64,000 bases of DNA from Gramella sp. MAR_2010_147 (lineage in GTDB: Bacteria; Bacteroidota; Bacteroidia; Flavobacteriales; Flavobacteriaceae). The stretch's first letter is position 1. Each line of letters begins with the position of its first letter. The notes beneath the pieces are model-generated. The model was not told where the DNA came from and did no database searches. It saw only the letters and a list, made by a program, of their open reading frames with translations. Made by a program: the position numbers and the translations under genes. Positions 1 to 8,428 of the stretch are shown one piece after another. The stretch is taken from the NCBI RefSeq assembly GCF_900105135.1, contig NZ_LT629741.1, positions 1,860,001 through 1,924,000 on the forward strand. The letters are read 5' to 3'.

Positions 1-1129
1 TATATCCACTTATAAAATGATATGCAGCCTGGCCTGGTGTAAGCTTACTAATAGGAGGCAAAACACCAAATGCATCTGCCGTTAAGAAAAATATGTTTTT
101 TGGATTTTCACCAGTAGACGGCTCCTGAATATTTTGAATATGATGTATTGGATAACTAACCCTAGTATTTTGGGTAATAGTGGTATTATCAAAATCTACA
201 TCTCCATTCTCATCAAGAACAACATTCTCGAGTATTGCTCCCGGCTTGATCGCACGATATATATCAGGTTCATTTTCTTCTGAAAGGTTTATCACTTTCG
301 CGTAACAACCTCCTTCAAAATTGAAAATAGTATTTTCTTCGGTCCAGCCATGCTCATCATCTCCAATAAGTTTACGCTCAGGATCTGCAGAAAGGGTGGT
401 TTTTCCAGTTCCCGATAATCCAAAGAAAATTGCGGTATCACCATCTTCTCCAACATTCGCAGAACAATGCATTGGCAATGTCTTCTTGTAAACCGGAAGC
501 ACAAAATTCAATGCAGAAAAAATTCCTTTTTTGATCTCTCCCGTATATCCAGTACCACCAATTAAAGCGATCTTTTTACTAAAATTGAGAATGGCGAAAT
601 TTTCCTGCCTTGTTCCGTCTATTTCAGGATCGGCTTTAAAGCCTGGTGCATTTACAACCAGCCAGTCTTCCTTAAAATTGTCTAACTCTTCATCACCAGC
701 ACGCAGGAACATATTAAATGCAAAAAGATTAGACCATGGATATTCATTTAAAACTCTAATATTCAATTGGTAATTATTATCTGCACAGGCATAAGCATCT
801 CTGGCGTATACCTCTTTACCACTAAGATAATTAGTTACCTTATGGTAAAGTTTGTCAAATTTTTCCGGATCAAATGGAATATTAATGTCACCCCACCATA
901 CTTTATCGCTTGTAACTTCATCTTTTACAATGAATCTATCCTTTGGTGATCTTCCTGTAAACTCCCCGGTATTCACGGCCAAAGCTCCAAATGAGCTCTC
1001 AACTCCCTGACCGAGTCTTAAAGTTTCCTGATGTAATTCCTGTGGAGATAGCTGATAATGTACTGTGGCATTATTGATTCCATAATCCTCTAACGAAATC
1101 GTTTTCGTAATTTGGGTGTTATCGACCAT
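1..1129 (-). CDS. pckA: Phosphoenolpyruvate carboxykinase (ATP), 3' end outside the window
   Basis: Reading from an ATG at 1129 gives 376 complete codons with no stop before the window edge. The family is about 530 residues, so roughly the last third is missing. The protein shows the ATP-PEPCK signatures FTGRSPKDRF near residue 60, the P-loop GLSGTGKTTLS and the metal/nucleotide segment IGDDEHGW. The enzyme converts oxaloacetate and ATP to PEP in the cytosol, the entry step of gluconeogenesis. It is transcribed alone, away from the DUF423 gene, and a TAnnTTTG box lies about 35 bases upstream of the start. Identity is firm; only the C-terminus is unseen. Confidence 0.96.
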   Translation of the reverse strand, partial: MVDNTQITKTISLEDYGINNATVHYQLSPQELHQETLRLGQGVESSFGALAVNTGEFTGRSPKDRFIVKDEVTSDKVWWGDINIPFDPEKFDKLYHKVTNYLSGKEVYARDAYACADNNYQLNIRVLNEYPWSNLFAFNMFLRAGDEELDNFKEDWLVVNAPGFKADPEIDGTRQENFAILNFSKKIALIGGTGYTGEIKKGIFSALNFVLPVYKKTLPMHCSANVGEDGDTAIFFGLSGTGKTTLSADPERKLIGDDEHGWTEENTIFNFEGGCYAKVINLSEENEPDIYRAIKPGAILENVVLDENGDVDFDNTTITQNTRVSYPIHHIQNIQEPSTGENPKNIFFLTADAFGVLPPISKLTPGQAAYHFISGY

Positions 1130-1163
1130 AAAAAAAAGCAATTCTGTTGTTTGTTTAGGCGTA

Positions 1164-1171
1164 CAAAAATA
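1164..1171 (-). promoter_or_regulatory. Putative -7 box for pckA
   Basis: On the minus strand the sequence TATTTTTG matches the Bacteroidota -7 consensus TAnnTTTG. It lies 35 bases upstream of the pckA ATG. No clean TTTG -33 box was found at the usual distance, so this is a partial promoter call. Confidence 0.35.
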
Positions 1172-1208
1172 AAAATCTTATGAAGATAAAACGTTAAACA
1201 GAATCAAT

Positions 1209-1598
1209 TTATTTCTTTTTTAACTTTATGAATTTCAGGAGCAAAATCACCCAGCCAATGATCAAAAGGCTTCCGCCTAAAGGAGTTAATAATGCGATTG
1301 AAGTAAAATCTACAGCAAAAACGCTTCCCGTAGACAACAGGTATATAGAACCAGAAAAAAGAACAGTTCCTATCACTATAAGATAAAAAACAGTATTCAA
1401 TGTTTTTTCTGAAAATGATCCTGAAACTCCTATTATTAACAACAAAAAAGCATGATACATTTGAAATCTTACACCGGTTTCAAAAGAATTTAATGCATCT
1501 GTAGAGATCGTTCCTTTCAAACCATGAGCAGCAAAAGCGCCTAAAATTACTGCCAACAACCCGAAAAGTGTCCCGGCTACTAAAAATTTCCTGTACAT
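1209..1598 (-). CDS. DUF423 family small membrane protein
   Basis: 129 residues with four hydrophobic segments (about residues 5-25, 45-62, 68-88 and 95-122) and a basic tail ending KLKKK. The start MYRKFLVAGTLFGLLAVILG and the segment GAFAAHGLK are typical of the DUF423/YgdD family of inner-membrane proteins, whose function is unknown. The length is normal for the family. It lies between pckA (same strand, about 80 bases away) and the divergent saccharopine dehydrogenase gene, with no obvious operon partner. Confidence 0.85.
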   Translation of the reverse strand: MYRKFLVAGTLFGLLAVILGAFAAHGLKGTISTDALNSFETGVRFQMYHAFLLLIIGVSGSFSEKTLNTVFYLIVIGTVLFSGSIYLLSTGSVFAVDFTSIALLTPLGGSLLIIGWVILLLKFIKLKKK

Positions 1599-1664
1599 AC
1601 TTTCAATTTTATTTGAATTAAAGTTTTAATACATTCGTCCAACTACACAAAACTAACTTAATTT

Positions 1665-3038
1665 ATGCGAGAAATTTTAATTGTGGGAGCAGGAAAATCT
1701 ACCTCTGTTCTTATAAATTACCTGCTAGAGCAGGCCGACAAAGAAGACCTTTTTTTAAGAATTGGAGATCTTGATATAGAAAATGCAAAAAAAGCCTGTA
1801 ACGACCATGCTAAATGTGAAGCTTTCCAACTTGATGTTTTTAAAGCTGAAAGCAGGGAGCCAGCCATAAAGAGGGCCGATATTATTATATCTATGCTCCC
1901 TGCCAGATTTCATATTCAAGTAGCAAAGGACTGCCTGAAATTTGGAAAGAACATGGTGACCGCTTCTTATGTGAGCGATGAAATGAAAGAACTGAATGAA
2001 GAGGTAAAAGCCAAAGGCCTAGTATTTATGAATGAGATTGGCGTAGATCCCGGCATAGACCACATGAGTGCTATGCAGGTGATAGACAGAATCAGGGACA
2101 AAGGCGGCAAAGTACTATTATTCGAATCTTTTACCGGCGGTCTCGTGGCCCCTGAAAGCGACAACAATCTATGGAACTATAAATTTACCTGGAACCCAAG
2201 AAATGTGGTGGTTGCCGGTCAGGGTGGTGTTGCCGAATTTATCCAGGAAGGTAAATACAAATACATTCCTTACCACCGCCTATTTAGAAGAACGGAATTT
2301 CTACAAATTCAGGGACATGGTAAATTTGAAGGCCTGGCCAACAGAAATTCACTTAAATACCAGAGTATTTATGGCCTGGAAGATGCCCTCACCTTATATA
2401 GAGGAACCATCCGAAAAGTAGGATTCAGCCGTGCATGGAATATGTTTGTTCAATTGGGAATGACAGATGACAGTTTTGAAATGAAGGATTCTGAAGAAAT
2501 GAGTTACAGGGACTTCATAAATTCATTCCTGCCTTATTCTCCAAGCGATTCAGTAGAATTGAAAGTGCGTCATAACCTGAAGATTGACCAGGATGATATT
2601 ATGTGGGAGAAACTAATAGAATTGGACCTGTTCAACCCTAATAAAAAAATAGGCATTAAAAATGCTACTCCCGCCCAGGCTCTTCAAAAGATATTAATGG
2701 AAAAATGGTCATTAGCAAAAGACGATAAGGATATGATCGTGATGTACCATAAGTTTGGATATGAATTAAATGGCGAAAGAAAACAGATTGACTCTACCAT
2801 GGTACATATTGGAGAAGACCAGTCTAAGACAGCCATGGCTAAGACTGTGGGATTACCGGTTGCAATGGCTACGATCATGATCCTTAATGGTGAAATTAAA
2901 ACTCACGGTGTTCAGCTCCCTATAAATAAAGAGGTGTATGAACCAATATTAAAGAAACTGGAGGACCACAATATCAAATTTGAAGAAAAAAAGACAGAAT
3001 ACCTGGGATATAACCCATTTGGAGAGGTAGGCAATTAG
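1665..3038 (+). CDS. Saccharopine dehydrogenase-like oxidoreductase
   Basis: 457 residues. The N-terminus MREILIVGAGKST is a Rossmann nucleotide-binding loop, and NEIGVDPGIDHMSA (about residues 123-136) is the conserved saccharopine reductase/dehydrogenase segment. Family members of this size interconvert saccharopine with glutamate and aminoadipate semialdehyde, or act on related lysine-pathway intermediates. The exact substrate cannot be read from sequence. The Lrp/AsnC regulator begins 52 bases downstream on the same strand, which fits control of an amino-acid pathway gene. Family assignment is strong; the role in lysine breakdown is inferred. Confidence 0.88.
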   Translation: MREILIVGAGKSTSVLINYLLEQADKEDLFLRIGDLDIENAKKACNDHAKCEAFQLDVFKAESREPAIKRADIIISMLPARFHIQVAKDCLKFGKNMVTASYVSDEMKELNEEVKAKGLVFMNEIGVDPGIDHMSAMQVIDRIRDKGGKVLLFESFTGGLVAPESDNNLWNYKFTWNPRNVVVAGQGGVAEFIQEGKYKYIPYHRLFRRTEFLQIQGHGKFEGLANRNSLKYQSIYGLEDALTLYRGTIRKVGFSRAWNMFVQLGMTDDSFEMKDSEEMSYRDFINSFLPYSPSDSVELKVRHNLKIDQDDIMWEKLIELDLFNPNKKIGIKNATPAQALQKILMEKWSLAKDDKDMIVMYHKFGYELNGERKQIDSTMVHIGEDQSKTAMAKTVGLPVAMATIMILNGEIKTHGVQLPINKEVYEPILKKLEDHNIKFEEKKTEYLGYNPFGEVGN

Positions 3039-3090
3039 AATTGGAAAGCATTTTTTATATTTTAGCTTAACAATCAAAAACGAACTATCT

Positions 3091-3561
3091 ATGAAAATAG
3101 TGAATGATAATGTGAAGCTGGATGGAATTGATAAAACTATTCTCAACTTCCTGATGAAAGATGCTAAAAAACCAATTTTAGAGATCGCGAAAAATATTGG
3201 AATAACCGGTGCTGCGGTACACCAGCGTTTAAGGAAACTTGAAAAATCAGGTTTGATCGAAGGTTCAAAAATGATGCTGGATGCCAGATTGCTTGGTTAT
3301 AAGACTATGGCCTTTGTGGGAGTCTACCTGGATAAGGCCGTAAGTAATCCCCAGGCTGTAAAACAGCTTAATGAAATCCCAGAAGTTATAGAATGCCATT
3401 ATACTACAGGGAACTGGTCTATTTTTTTAAAGATCCTGTGTACAGATAATGAGCATTTAATGCATGTGCTCAACAAGAATATTCAGGCGATAGAAGGTGT
3501 CTCAAGAACAGAGACATTTATTTCTCTAAATCAACAGATAGATAGACAAATTAAGATTTAA
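3091..3561 (+). CDS. Lrp/AsnC family transcriptional regulator
   Basis: 156 residues. An N-terminal winged helix-turn-helix (about residues 10-65) contains LDGIDKTILNFLMKDAK and VHQRLRKLEKSGLIEG, the Lrp/AsnC DNA-binding pattern. It is followed by a RAM-type ligand-binding domain (about 75-150). Family members sense amino acids and form oligomers on DNA. The position just after the saccharopine dehydrogenase-like gene suggests, without proving, that it responds to lysine or a related amino acid. A strong terminator follows the stop codon directly. Confidence 0.93.
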   Translation: MKIVNDNVKLDGIDKTILNFLMKDAKKPILEIAKNIGITGAAVHQRLRKLEKSGLIEGSKMMLDARLLGYKTMAFVGVYLDKAVSNPQAVKQLNEIPEVIECHYTTGNWSIFLKILCTDNEHLMHVLNKNIQAIEGVSRTETFISLNQQIDRQIKI

Positions 3562-3564
3562 TCA

Positions 3565-3595
3565 AAAAAGGCTGCTTAAATTAAGCAGCCTTTTT
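3565..3595. terminator. Bidirectional rho-independent terminator
   Basis: A perfect inverted repeat with arms AAAAAGGCTGCTTAA and TTAAGCAGCCTTTTT has an A-run on one side and a T-run on the other. It can therefore end transcription of both the Lrp gene and the convergent peptidase gene. Confidence 0.9.
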
Positions 3596-3619
3596 CTTTT
3601 ATATTTCAATCGATTTTTT

Positions 3620-4312
3620 TTAATCTCTTCCCATAAATATACCTACAAAATAAAGCAGCGTAGCCAGTGATCCAACGGCCGCAACCACATAAGTTCTCGC
3701 GGCCCATTTTAAGGAATCTTCAGCAGCATCATGTTCAGAAGCAGTTAGCATATTTTCGTTTTCCAACCATGCCAGCGCTCTATTACTTGCATCATATTCT
3801 ACAGGTAAAGTGATAAAGCTGAATAGCGTACCCATCCCATACATGATAATACCAATAAGAAGGACTGTTTGTCCTACACCAACTCCAACCATGGTCATTA
3901 GAATAAGACCACCAAAGATTGCCCATTGCGAAAGCTTGGAAGCCACACTCACCACCGGTACCAGCTTGCTTCTCATTTGCAACCAGTTATAGGCTTTTGC
4001 ATGTTGAATTGCATGGCCACACTCATGAGCAGACACAGCTGCGGCTGCGGCATTTCTTTGTGAATAAACTCCTTCACTAAGATTTACAGTTTTCTTAGAA
4101 GGATTGTAATGATCTGAAAGCATTCCCGGCGTAGAGATCACTTTCACGTCTGTAATCCCATTGTCACGAAGCATCTTTTCTGCGATCTCTTTTCCACTCA
4201 TCCCATTTTGAAGATGAACCTTGGAATATTTTTTAAATTTACTCTTGAGCCTGTTGCTCACAAACATACTTACCAGAAAAATAAGTCCTGCTATTATATA
4301 ATATCCTAACAT
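3620..4312 (-). CDS. Membrane zinc metallopeptidase (Zn_peptidase_2 / YugP family)
   Basis: 230 residues. An N-terminal hydrophobic helix (residues 3-19) is followed by a soluble region containing the zinc-binding motif HECGH (within SAHECGHAIQHA, about residues 95-106). Three further hydrophobic segments lie in the C-terminal half. This arrangement and the length match the PF04298 YugP-like neutral zinc peptidases, which are membrane proteins with unknown substrates. It stands alone on the minus strand and converges on the Lrp gene. Confidence 0.9.
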   Translation of the reverse strand: MLGYYIIAGLIFLVSMFVSNRLKSKFKKYSKVHLQNGMSGKEIAEKMLRDNGITDVKVISTPGMLSDHYNPSKKTVNLSEGVYSQRNAAAAAVSAHECGHAIQHAKAYNWLQMRSKLVPVVSVASKLSQWAIFGGLILMTMVGVGVGQTVLLIGIIMYGMGTLFSFITLPVEYDASNRALAWLENENMLTASEHDAAEDSLKWAARTYVVAAVGSLATLLYFVGIFMGRD

Positions 4313-4475
4313 CTTTTAATTTTTTTCATTTTTATAGGTTTTAAAGATATCAAAAATCCAGCCATTGCATTTGCATGACAGCTTGAATAATTGCGAGTTC
4401 ACGTTAATAAATATTTAAAGTCTCTGAATGATTTTCAAAATAGTCGCTTTATATTTCACAAATTCAGATATTAGC

Positions 4476-4483
4476 TATATTTG
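4476..4483 (+). promoter_or_regulatory. Putative -7 box for pyrH-frr
   Basis: TATATTTG matches the Bacteroidota -7 consensus TAnnTTTG and is followed 22 bases later by the pyrH ATG. The -33 element is not clear. Confidence 0.5.
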
Positions 4484-4505
4484 CAACGATTATTAAAAAG
4501 CAGCT

Positions 4506-5213
4506 ATGCAATACGAAAGAATACTTTTAAAACTATCAGGAGAAGCTTTAATGGGAAACCGTCAATATGGCATTGACCCCGAGCGACTGGCAGAATATGC
4601 CGCAGAAATCAAATCGGTAGTTGATAAAGGTGTTGAGCTGGCTATTGTTATTGGAGGAGGAAATATTTTTAGAGGTGTTGCAGGCGCGAGCCGGGGAATG
4701 GACCGGGTGCAGGGCGACCACATGGGCATGCTGGCAACCGTTATAAACGGACTGGCTTTACAAAGTGCTCTCGAAGACGCCAATATCCAAACCAGGTTAC
4801 AATCGGCAATAAAAATTAATGAAGTGGCAGAACCTTTTATTCGGCGTAAGGCTATTAGACATCTGGAAAAAGGCAGAGTCGTGATCTTTGGAGGTGGAAC
4901 GGGAAACCCTTATTTCACCACAGATTCAGCAGCGGTACTTAGAGCCATTGAAATTAAAGCTGATGTAATTCTTAAAGGAACACGTGTAGATGGGATCTAT
5001 ACATCAGACCCCGAAAAGGACAAAGGAGCAACTAAATTCGATTTCATTACATTTGAAGATGTAATTAAAAAAGGCCTGAAAGTTATGGACACCACAGCTT
5101 TCACCCTAAGTCAGGAAAACGAATTACCAATAATAGTTTTCGACATGAACAAACCGGGCAACCTTTTAAAAGTAGCTACTGGAGAACGTGTTGGAACCAA
5201 AGTGAACTTATAA
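4506..5213 (+). CDS. pyrH: UMP kinase
   Basis: 235 residues, the standard length for bacterial UMP kinase, a member of the amino-acid kinase fold. Visible motifs are [11 protein letters not shown] at the N-terminus, the glycine-rich loop [26 protein letters not shown] (UMP/ATP site) and [13 protein letters not shown]. It phosphorylates UMP to UDP for pyrimidine nucleotide synthesis and acts as a hexamer in the cytosol. The ribosome recycling factor gene follows after 26 bases, the widely conserved pyrH-frr pairing. Confidence 0.98.
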   Translation: MQYERILLKLSGEALMGNRQYGIDPERLAEYAAEIKSVVDKGVELAIVIGGGNIFRGVAGASRGMDRVQGDHMGMLATVINGLALQSALEDANIQTRLQSAIKINEVAEPFIRRKAIRHLEKGRVVIFGGGTGNPYFTTDSAAVLRAIEIKADVILKGTRVDGIYTSDPEKDKGATKFDFITFEDVIKKGLKVMDTTAFTLSQENELPIIVFDMNKPGNLLKVATGERVGTKVNL

Positions 5214-5239
5214 ATCTCAAATTGTAAATCATATTAAAA

Positions 5240-5791
5240 ATGGATGAAGTTGAATTTATTTTAGAAGAAGCAAAAGAAGGAATGGAAAAAGCCATTTCGC
5301 ATCTTAAAAAACAACTTTCAAATATACGTGCAGGGAAAGCCAGCCCAAGCATGCTTGGTAGTGTAATGGTTGAATACTACGGATCTCAAACTCCGCTTCA
5401 ACAGGTGGCGAATGTGAATACTCCAGATGCCAGAACACTTTCTATTCAACCTTTTGAAAAAAGTTTGATCCAGGAAATAGAACGTGGAATTATGCTTGCG
5501 AATCTTGGATTTAATCCTATGAATAATGGGGAGAGCGTTATCATTAACGTTCCGCCGTTAACCGAGGAAAGAAGAAAACAATTGTCTAAACAGGCAAAGG
5601 CTGAGGCTGAAGACGCTAAAGTTGGTGTGAGAAACGATAGAAAACAGGCAAATCAGGAATTGAAAAAACTTGATATTTCTGAAGATTTACTGAAAAGCTC
5701 TGAAGATGATGTTCAGGAACTCACCAATACTTATATTGAAAGAATCGACAAGATTCTTACCGTAAAAGAAACAGAGATCATGACTGTTTAA
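5240..5791 (+). CDS. frr: Ribosome recycling factor
   Basis: 183 residues, the family's normal length. The segments SNIRAGKASPSML and PPLTEERRKQLSKQAK are the conserved RRF motifs: three-helix bundle domain I plus the small domain II. With EF-G it splits post-termination ribosomes. It follows pyrH after a short gap and is probably co-transcribed with it. A good terminator lies 22 bases beyond the stop. Confidence 0.98.
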   Translation: MDEVEFILEEAKEGMEKAISHLKKQLSNIRAGKASPSMLGSVMVEYYGSQTPLQQVANVNTPDARTLSIQPFEKSLIQEIERGIMLANLGFNPMNNGESVIINVPPLTEERRKQLSKQAKAEAEDAKVGVRNDRKQANQELKKLDISEDLLKSSEDDVQELTNTYIERIDKILTVKETEIMTV

Positions 5792-5812
5792 TGATCTTTA
5801 CAGCACATTTAT

Positions 5813-5859
5813 ATGCCGGCTCAAATCTGAAAAATATCAGATTTGATTCGGCATTTTTT
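5813..5859 (+). terminator. Rho-independent terminator after frr
   Basis: A long stem with outer arms ATGCCG/CGGCAT and inner arms CAAATCTGA/TCAGATTTG is followed by a run of T. It ends the pyrH-frr transcript. Confidence 0.9.
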
Positions 5860-5888
5860 ATTTTAAGTTCTTATAACTAAGCAACCCC

Positions 5889-8351
5889 ATGCGTCATTCT
5901 CTTTTTTTACTATTCTTCTTTAGTGGCTTTTTTCTCTTTGCACAAAAAAGTATTCCCGGAAGAGTAATAAATAAAGATACCCGGGAACCGCTTGCCTATG
6001 CAAAGATTTCATCTGAAGAAGGCTCTCAGATTTTAACCAATATTGATGGCAGTTTCAAGCTAAAGTTAACCGAAGAAAGTGAAAATGTCACGTTCTATTA
6101 TGTTGGTTTTGAGCCAATTACCATTGAAATCACTGAAGCGACCCAATATCTTCAGGTTGGCATGACCCCAAAAATGGAAATGCTTGAAACAGTAACGATC
6201 TCAAACGCACCAGATCCGGCAGAAAAACTGATTAAAAAGGCCATTGAGAGACGAGATTTCAATGATCCTGAAAAAGTATTGGACGGCTTCAAATATACCT
6301 CTTATACAAAATTCATTATAGATAACGAATTCAATGGAATTTCATTACAGGCCGATTCTACTTCCTCTGCCATGCAAACCATCATTAATGAAGGCAGAGC
6401 CTATCTTTCAGAAAAAGTCGCAGAGCTTTCCTTCTCTTCCAAAAACGGAAGAAGAGAAGATGTGATTGGCATTGAAACTGCCGGTTTTAATAAACCAGTA
6501 TACAATGTGCTTGCGATGGAAGTAAATCCATTTTCACTGTACCAACGAGATTACGAATTATATAAAACCAAATATGCCGGACCATTAGCCAATAATGCAC
6601 TTCGGAATTATGAATATCAAATTCTGGACACAATTGCTTCAGAGAGGCCATCATATATGGTTTACTTTAAACCTAAACGCGAACAAATTGTAGCAGGACT
6701 TGAAGGCATCTTATATCTTGACACCGAAAGCCTGGCAATTCAAAAAGCAACAGCTCAGCTTCTGGGCGCCATAAAACTGGAAGTTACCCACACTTATAAA
6801 TACTATCCTGAAAAAGATCTTTGGTTTCCTTTAGAACAAACCACCAAAATTAGACCGGGAGCTGGTGGAAAAGAAGTTTCTGTTTTTGGAGGTACTATTT
6901 CTGTAGGCGCGGTACAACAAGGAGGTGGATTATTGAGTAAAATATTTGGTTCTAAGCAAAAATCTGCCGGTGATATTTACCTTAATTCAACCACCAGAAA
7001 TTATGAAATAGATCTCGATTTTGACGCTAATGTTAAAAAATCTGATGCAGATATAAATGTGTTTGGCAAAGCTATTGAAAGGGATAGTAGTTTTTGGCAG
7101 GAGAACCGTAAAATTCGTTTTTCCTCACGCGATGAAGCTACAAAACAGAAGGTAGACAGTCTTATAAAAGCTGGCGATGTGGAGCGTAAGATAGAGGTTA
7201 AAAAAGCCATGGCCTCTGGCTCCTACCCCGTTGGGTTTTGGGATCTGGACCTGAGCAAGATCTTCAAGTTTAATAACTACGAAGGCATTAGACTTGGATT
7301 TGGAGGCAGAACCAATGACCGGGTCTCAGAAAAATTCAATATAAATGGATATACCACTTATGGTTTTAAAGATGAAGTGGTTAAATATGGAATTGGGACA
7401 CAGATCTATCTAAATAAAAAGAACGGCACCAACCTTAACTTTAATTTTTCCAGGGACATTCAGGAAGTTGCTTCCTTTGGTTATTTAAAAGGTCAAAATA
7501 CATTCTCGATACTGGAACCTAGATTTGTAAACATTAATTTCTTTTATAATTATCGCCGGTATTCTGTAGGGCTGGAGCATAGGATCACTCCTAAATTTGA
7601 TACCCAGTTAAGACTTTCCAGAGAAGATATCTGGCAAATCAGGGATTACACTTACCTTGAAGACGCCCAGCAATTTCAAGAATATGACCTTACCAGCGCC
7701 AGTTTTTCTTTTCTATGGAGACCATTTTCCAGATTCCTGAATACCCCCGATGGAAATATTATTCTTGAAAAGGATTTTCCTCAGTTCACAGGACAATTAG
7801 AACAATCATTTTCAGCTTTCGGCGGGGATTTCAACTTTACCCGAATTGGTTTAAAGGCTGAGCACGAAATTAAAAGACTTGACAACTCCAGAACCGAATT
7901 TATTCTCGAAGGAAATTATGCATTTGGAGATATTCCTTTAACACATGCATTTCATTCCTACCCCAACAACCCTAACAGGGAGAGTATTTTTAGAAGATTT
8001 TCCATTGCAGGTAGAAATAGCTTTGAAACCATGTATTTCAACGAATTTTACAGTACCAGTCAGGCCATGCTTCACGTGCGCCATCAATTAAGACCTTTCC
8101 ATATCTCCAAAAGCTTTCAGCCAGAACTTGTTTTTATTTCAAGGCATGCCATTGGAGATTTTGAAGATCCAGAAAAACATCAAAATGTTAGTTTCAATAC
8201 CTTAGAGCATGGATATTCTGAAGCAGGTATAGAGTTAAATAAACTCCTGGGAGGTTTCGGCCTAAGTACGGCTTATAGATATGGAGCCTATCACCTACCA
8301 ACCTTTAAGCAAAACTTCTCGTTTAAATTTACACTTCAGCTTCAACTTTAA
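5889..8351 (+). CDS. DUF5686 outer-membrane protein with carboxypeptidase-like regulatory domain
   Basis: 820 residues. A signal peptide (LFLLFFFSGFFLFAQ) is followed by a CarboxypepD_reg-like beta-sandwich (about residues 20-105: PGRVINKDTREPLAYAKISS). A long domain and a C-terminal beta-barrel-like part with alternating aromatic strands complete it, ending in FTLQLQL. This architecture is the DUF5686 family, common in Bacteroidota and probably in the outer membrane; the substrate is unknown. It has no TonB box or plug, so it is not a standard SusC-type transporter. It is separated from frr by a terminator and from the exporter gene by a promoter-like box, so it is probably its own unit. Confidence 0.85.
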   Translation: MRHSLFLLFFFSGFFLFAQKSIPGRVINKDTREPLAYAKISSEEGSQILTNIDGSFKLKLTEESENVTFYYVGFEPITIEITEATQYLQVGMTPKMEMLETVTISNAPDPAEKLIKKAIERRDFNDPEKVLDGFKYTSYTKFIIDNEFNGISLQADSTSSAMQTIINEGRAYLSEKVAELSFSSKNGRREDVIGIETAGFNKPVYNVLAMEVNPFSLYQRDYELYKTKYAGPLANNALRNYEYQILDTIASERPSYMVYFKPKREQIVAGLEGILYLDTESLAIQKATAQLLGAIKLEVTHTYKYYPEKDLWFPLEQTTKIRPGAGGKEVSVFGGTISVGAVQQGGGLLSKIFGSKQKSAGDIYLNSTTRNYEIDLDFDANVKKSDADINVFGKAIERDSSFWQENRKIRFSSRDEATKQKVDSLIKAGDVERKIEVKKAMASGSYPVGFWDLDLSKIFKFNNYEGIRLGFGGRTNDRVSEKFNINGYTTYGFKDEVVKYGIGTQIYLNKKNGTNLNFNFSRDIQEVASFGYLKGQNTFSILEPRFVNINFFYNYRRYSVGLEHRITPKFDTQLRLSREDIWQIRDYTYLEDAQQFQEYDLTSASFSFLWRPFSRFLNTPDGNIILEKDFPQFTGQLEQSFSAFGGDFNFTRIGLKAEHEIKRLDNSRTEFILEGNYAFGDIPLTHAFHSYPNNPNRESIFRRFSIAGRNSFETMYFNEFYSTSQAMLHVRHQLRPFHISKSFQPELVFISRHAIGDFEDPEKHQNVSFNTLEHGYSEAGIELNKLLGGFGLSTAYRYGAYHLPTFKQNFSFKFTLQLQL

Positions 8352-8367
8352 TAATTGCAATTATTAA
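8348..8367. repeat. 20-bp perfect AT-rich palindrome over a stop codon
   Basis: TTAATAATTGCAATTATTAA is its own reverse complement and includes the stop codon of the DUF5686 gene. It could be a weak stem in the mRNA end or a protein-binding site. There is no GC stem or T-run, so it is not a standard terminator. Confidence 0.4.
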
Positions 8368-8402
8368 TCGTTTAATACCAAACTAATTAACAAAGCTTTT
8401 TC

Positions 8403-8410
8403 TACCTTTG
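8403..8410 (+). promoter_or_regulatory. Putative -7 box for the RND exporter gene
   Basis: TACCTTTG matches TAnnTTTG and lies 18 bases before the start codon at 8429. No clear -33 element was seen. Confidence 0.4.
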
Positions 8411-8428
8411 CGCCGCTAAAATGAAGCC

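Noticed and set aside
531..949. Two plus-strand open frames opposite pckA
   Set aside because: They are mirror frames of a clearly conserved enzyme gene and lack family features.
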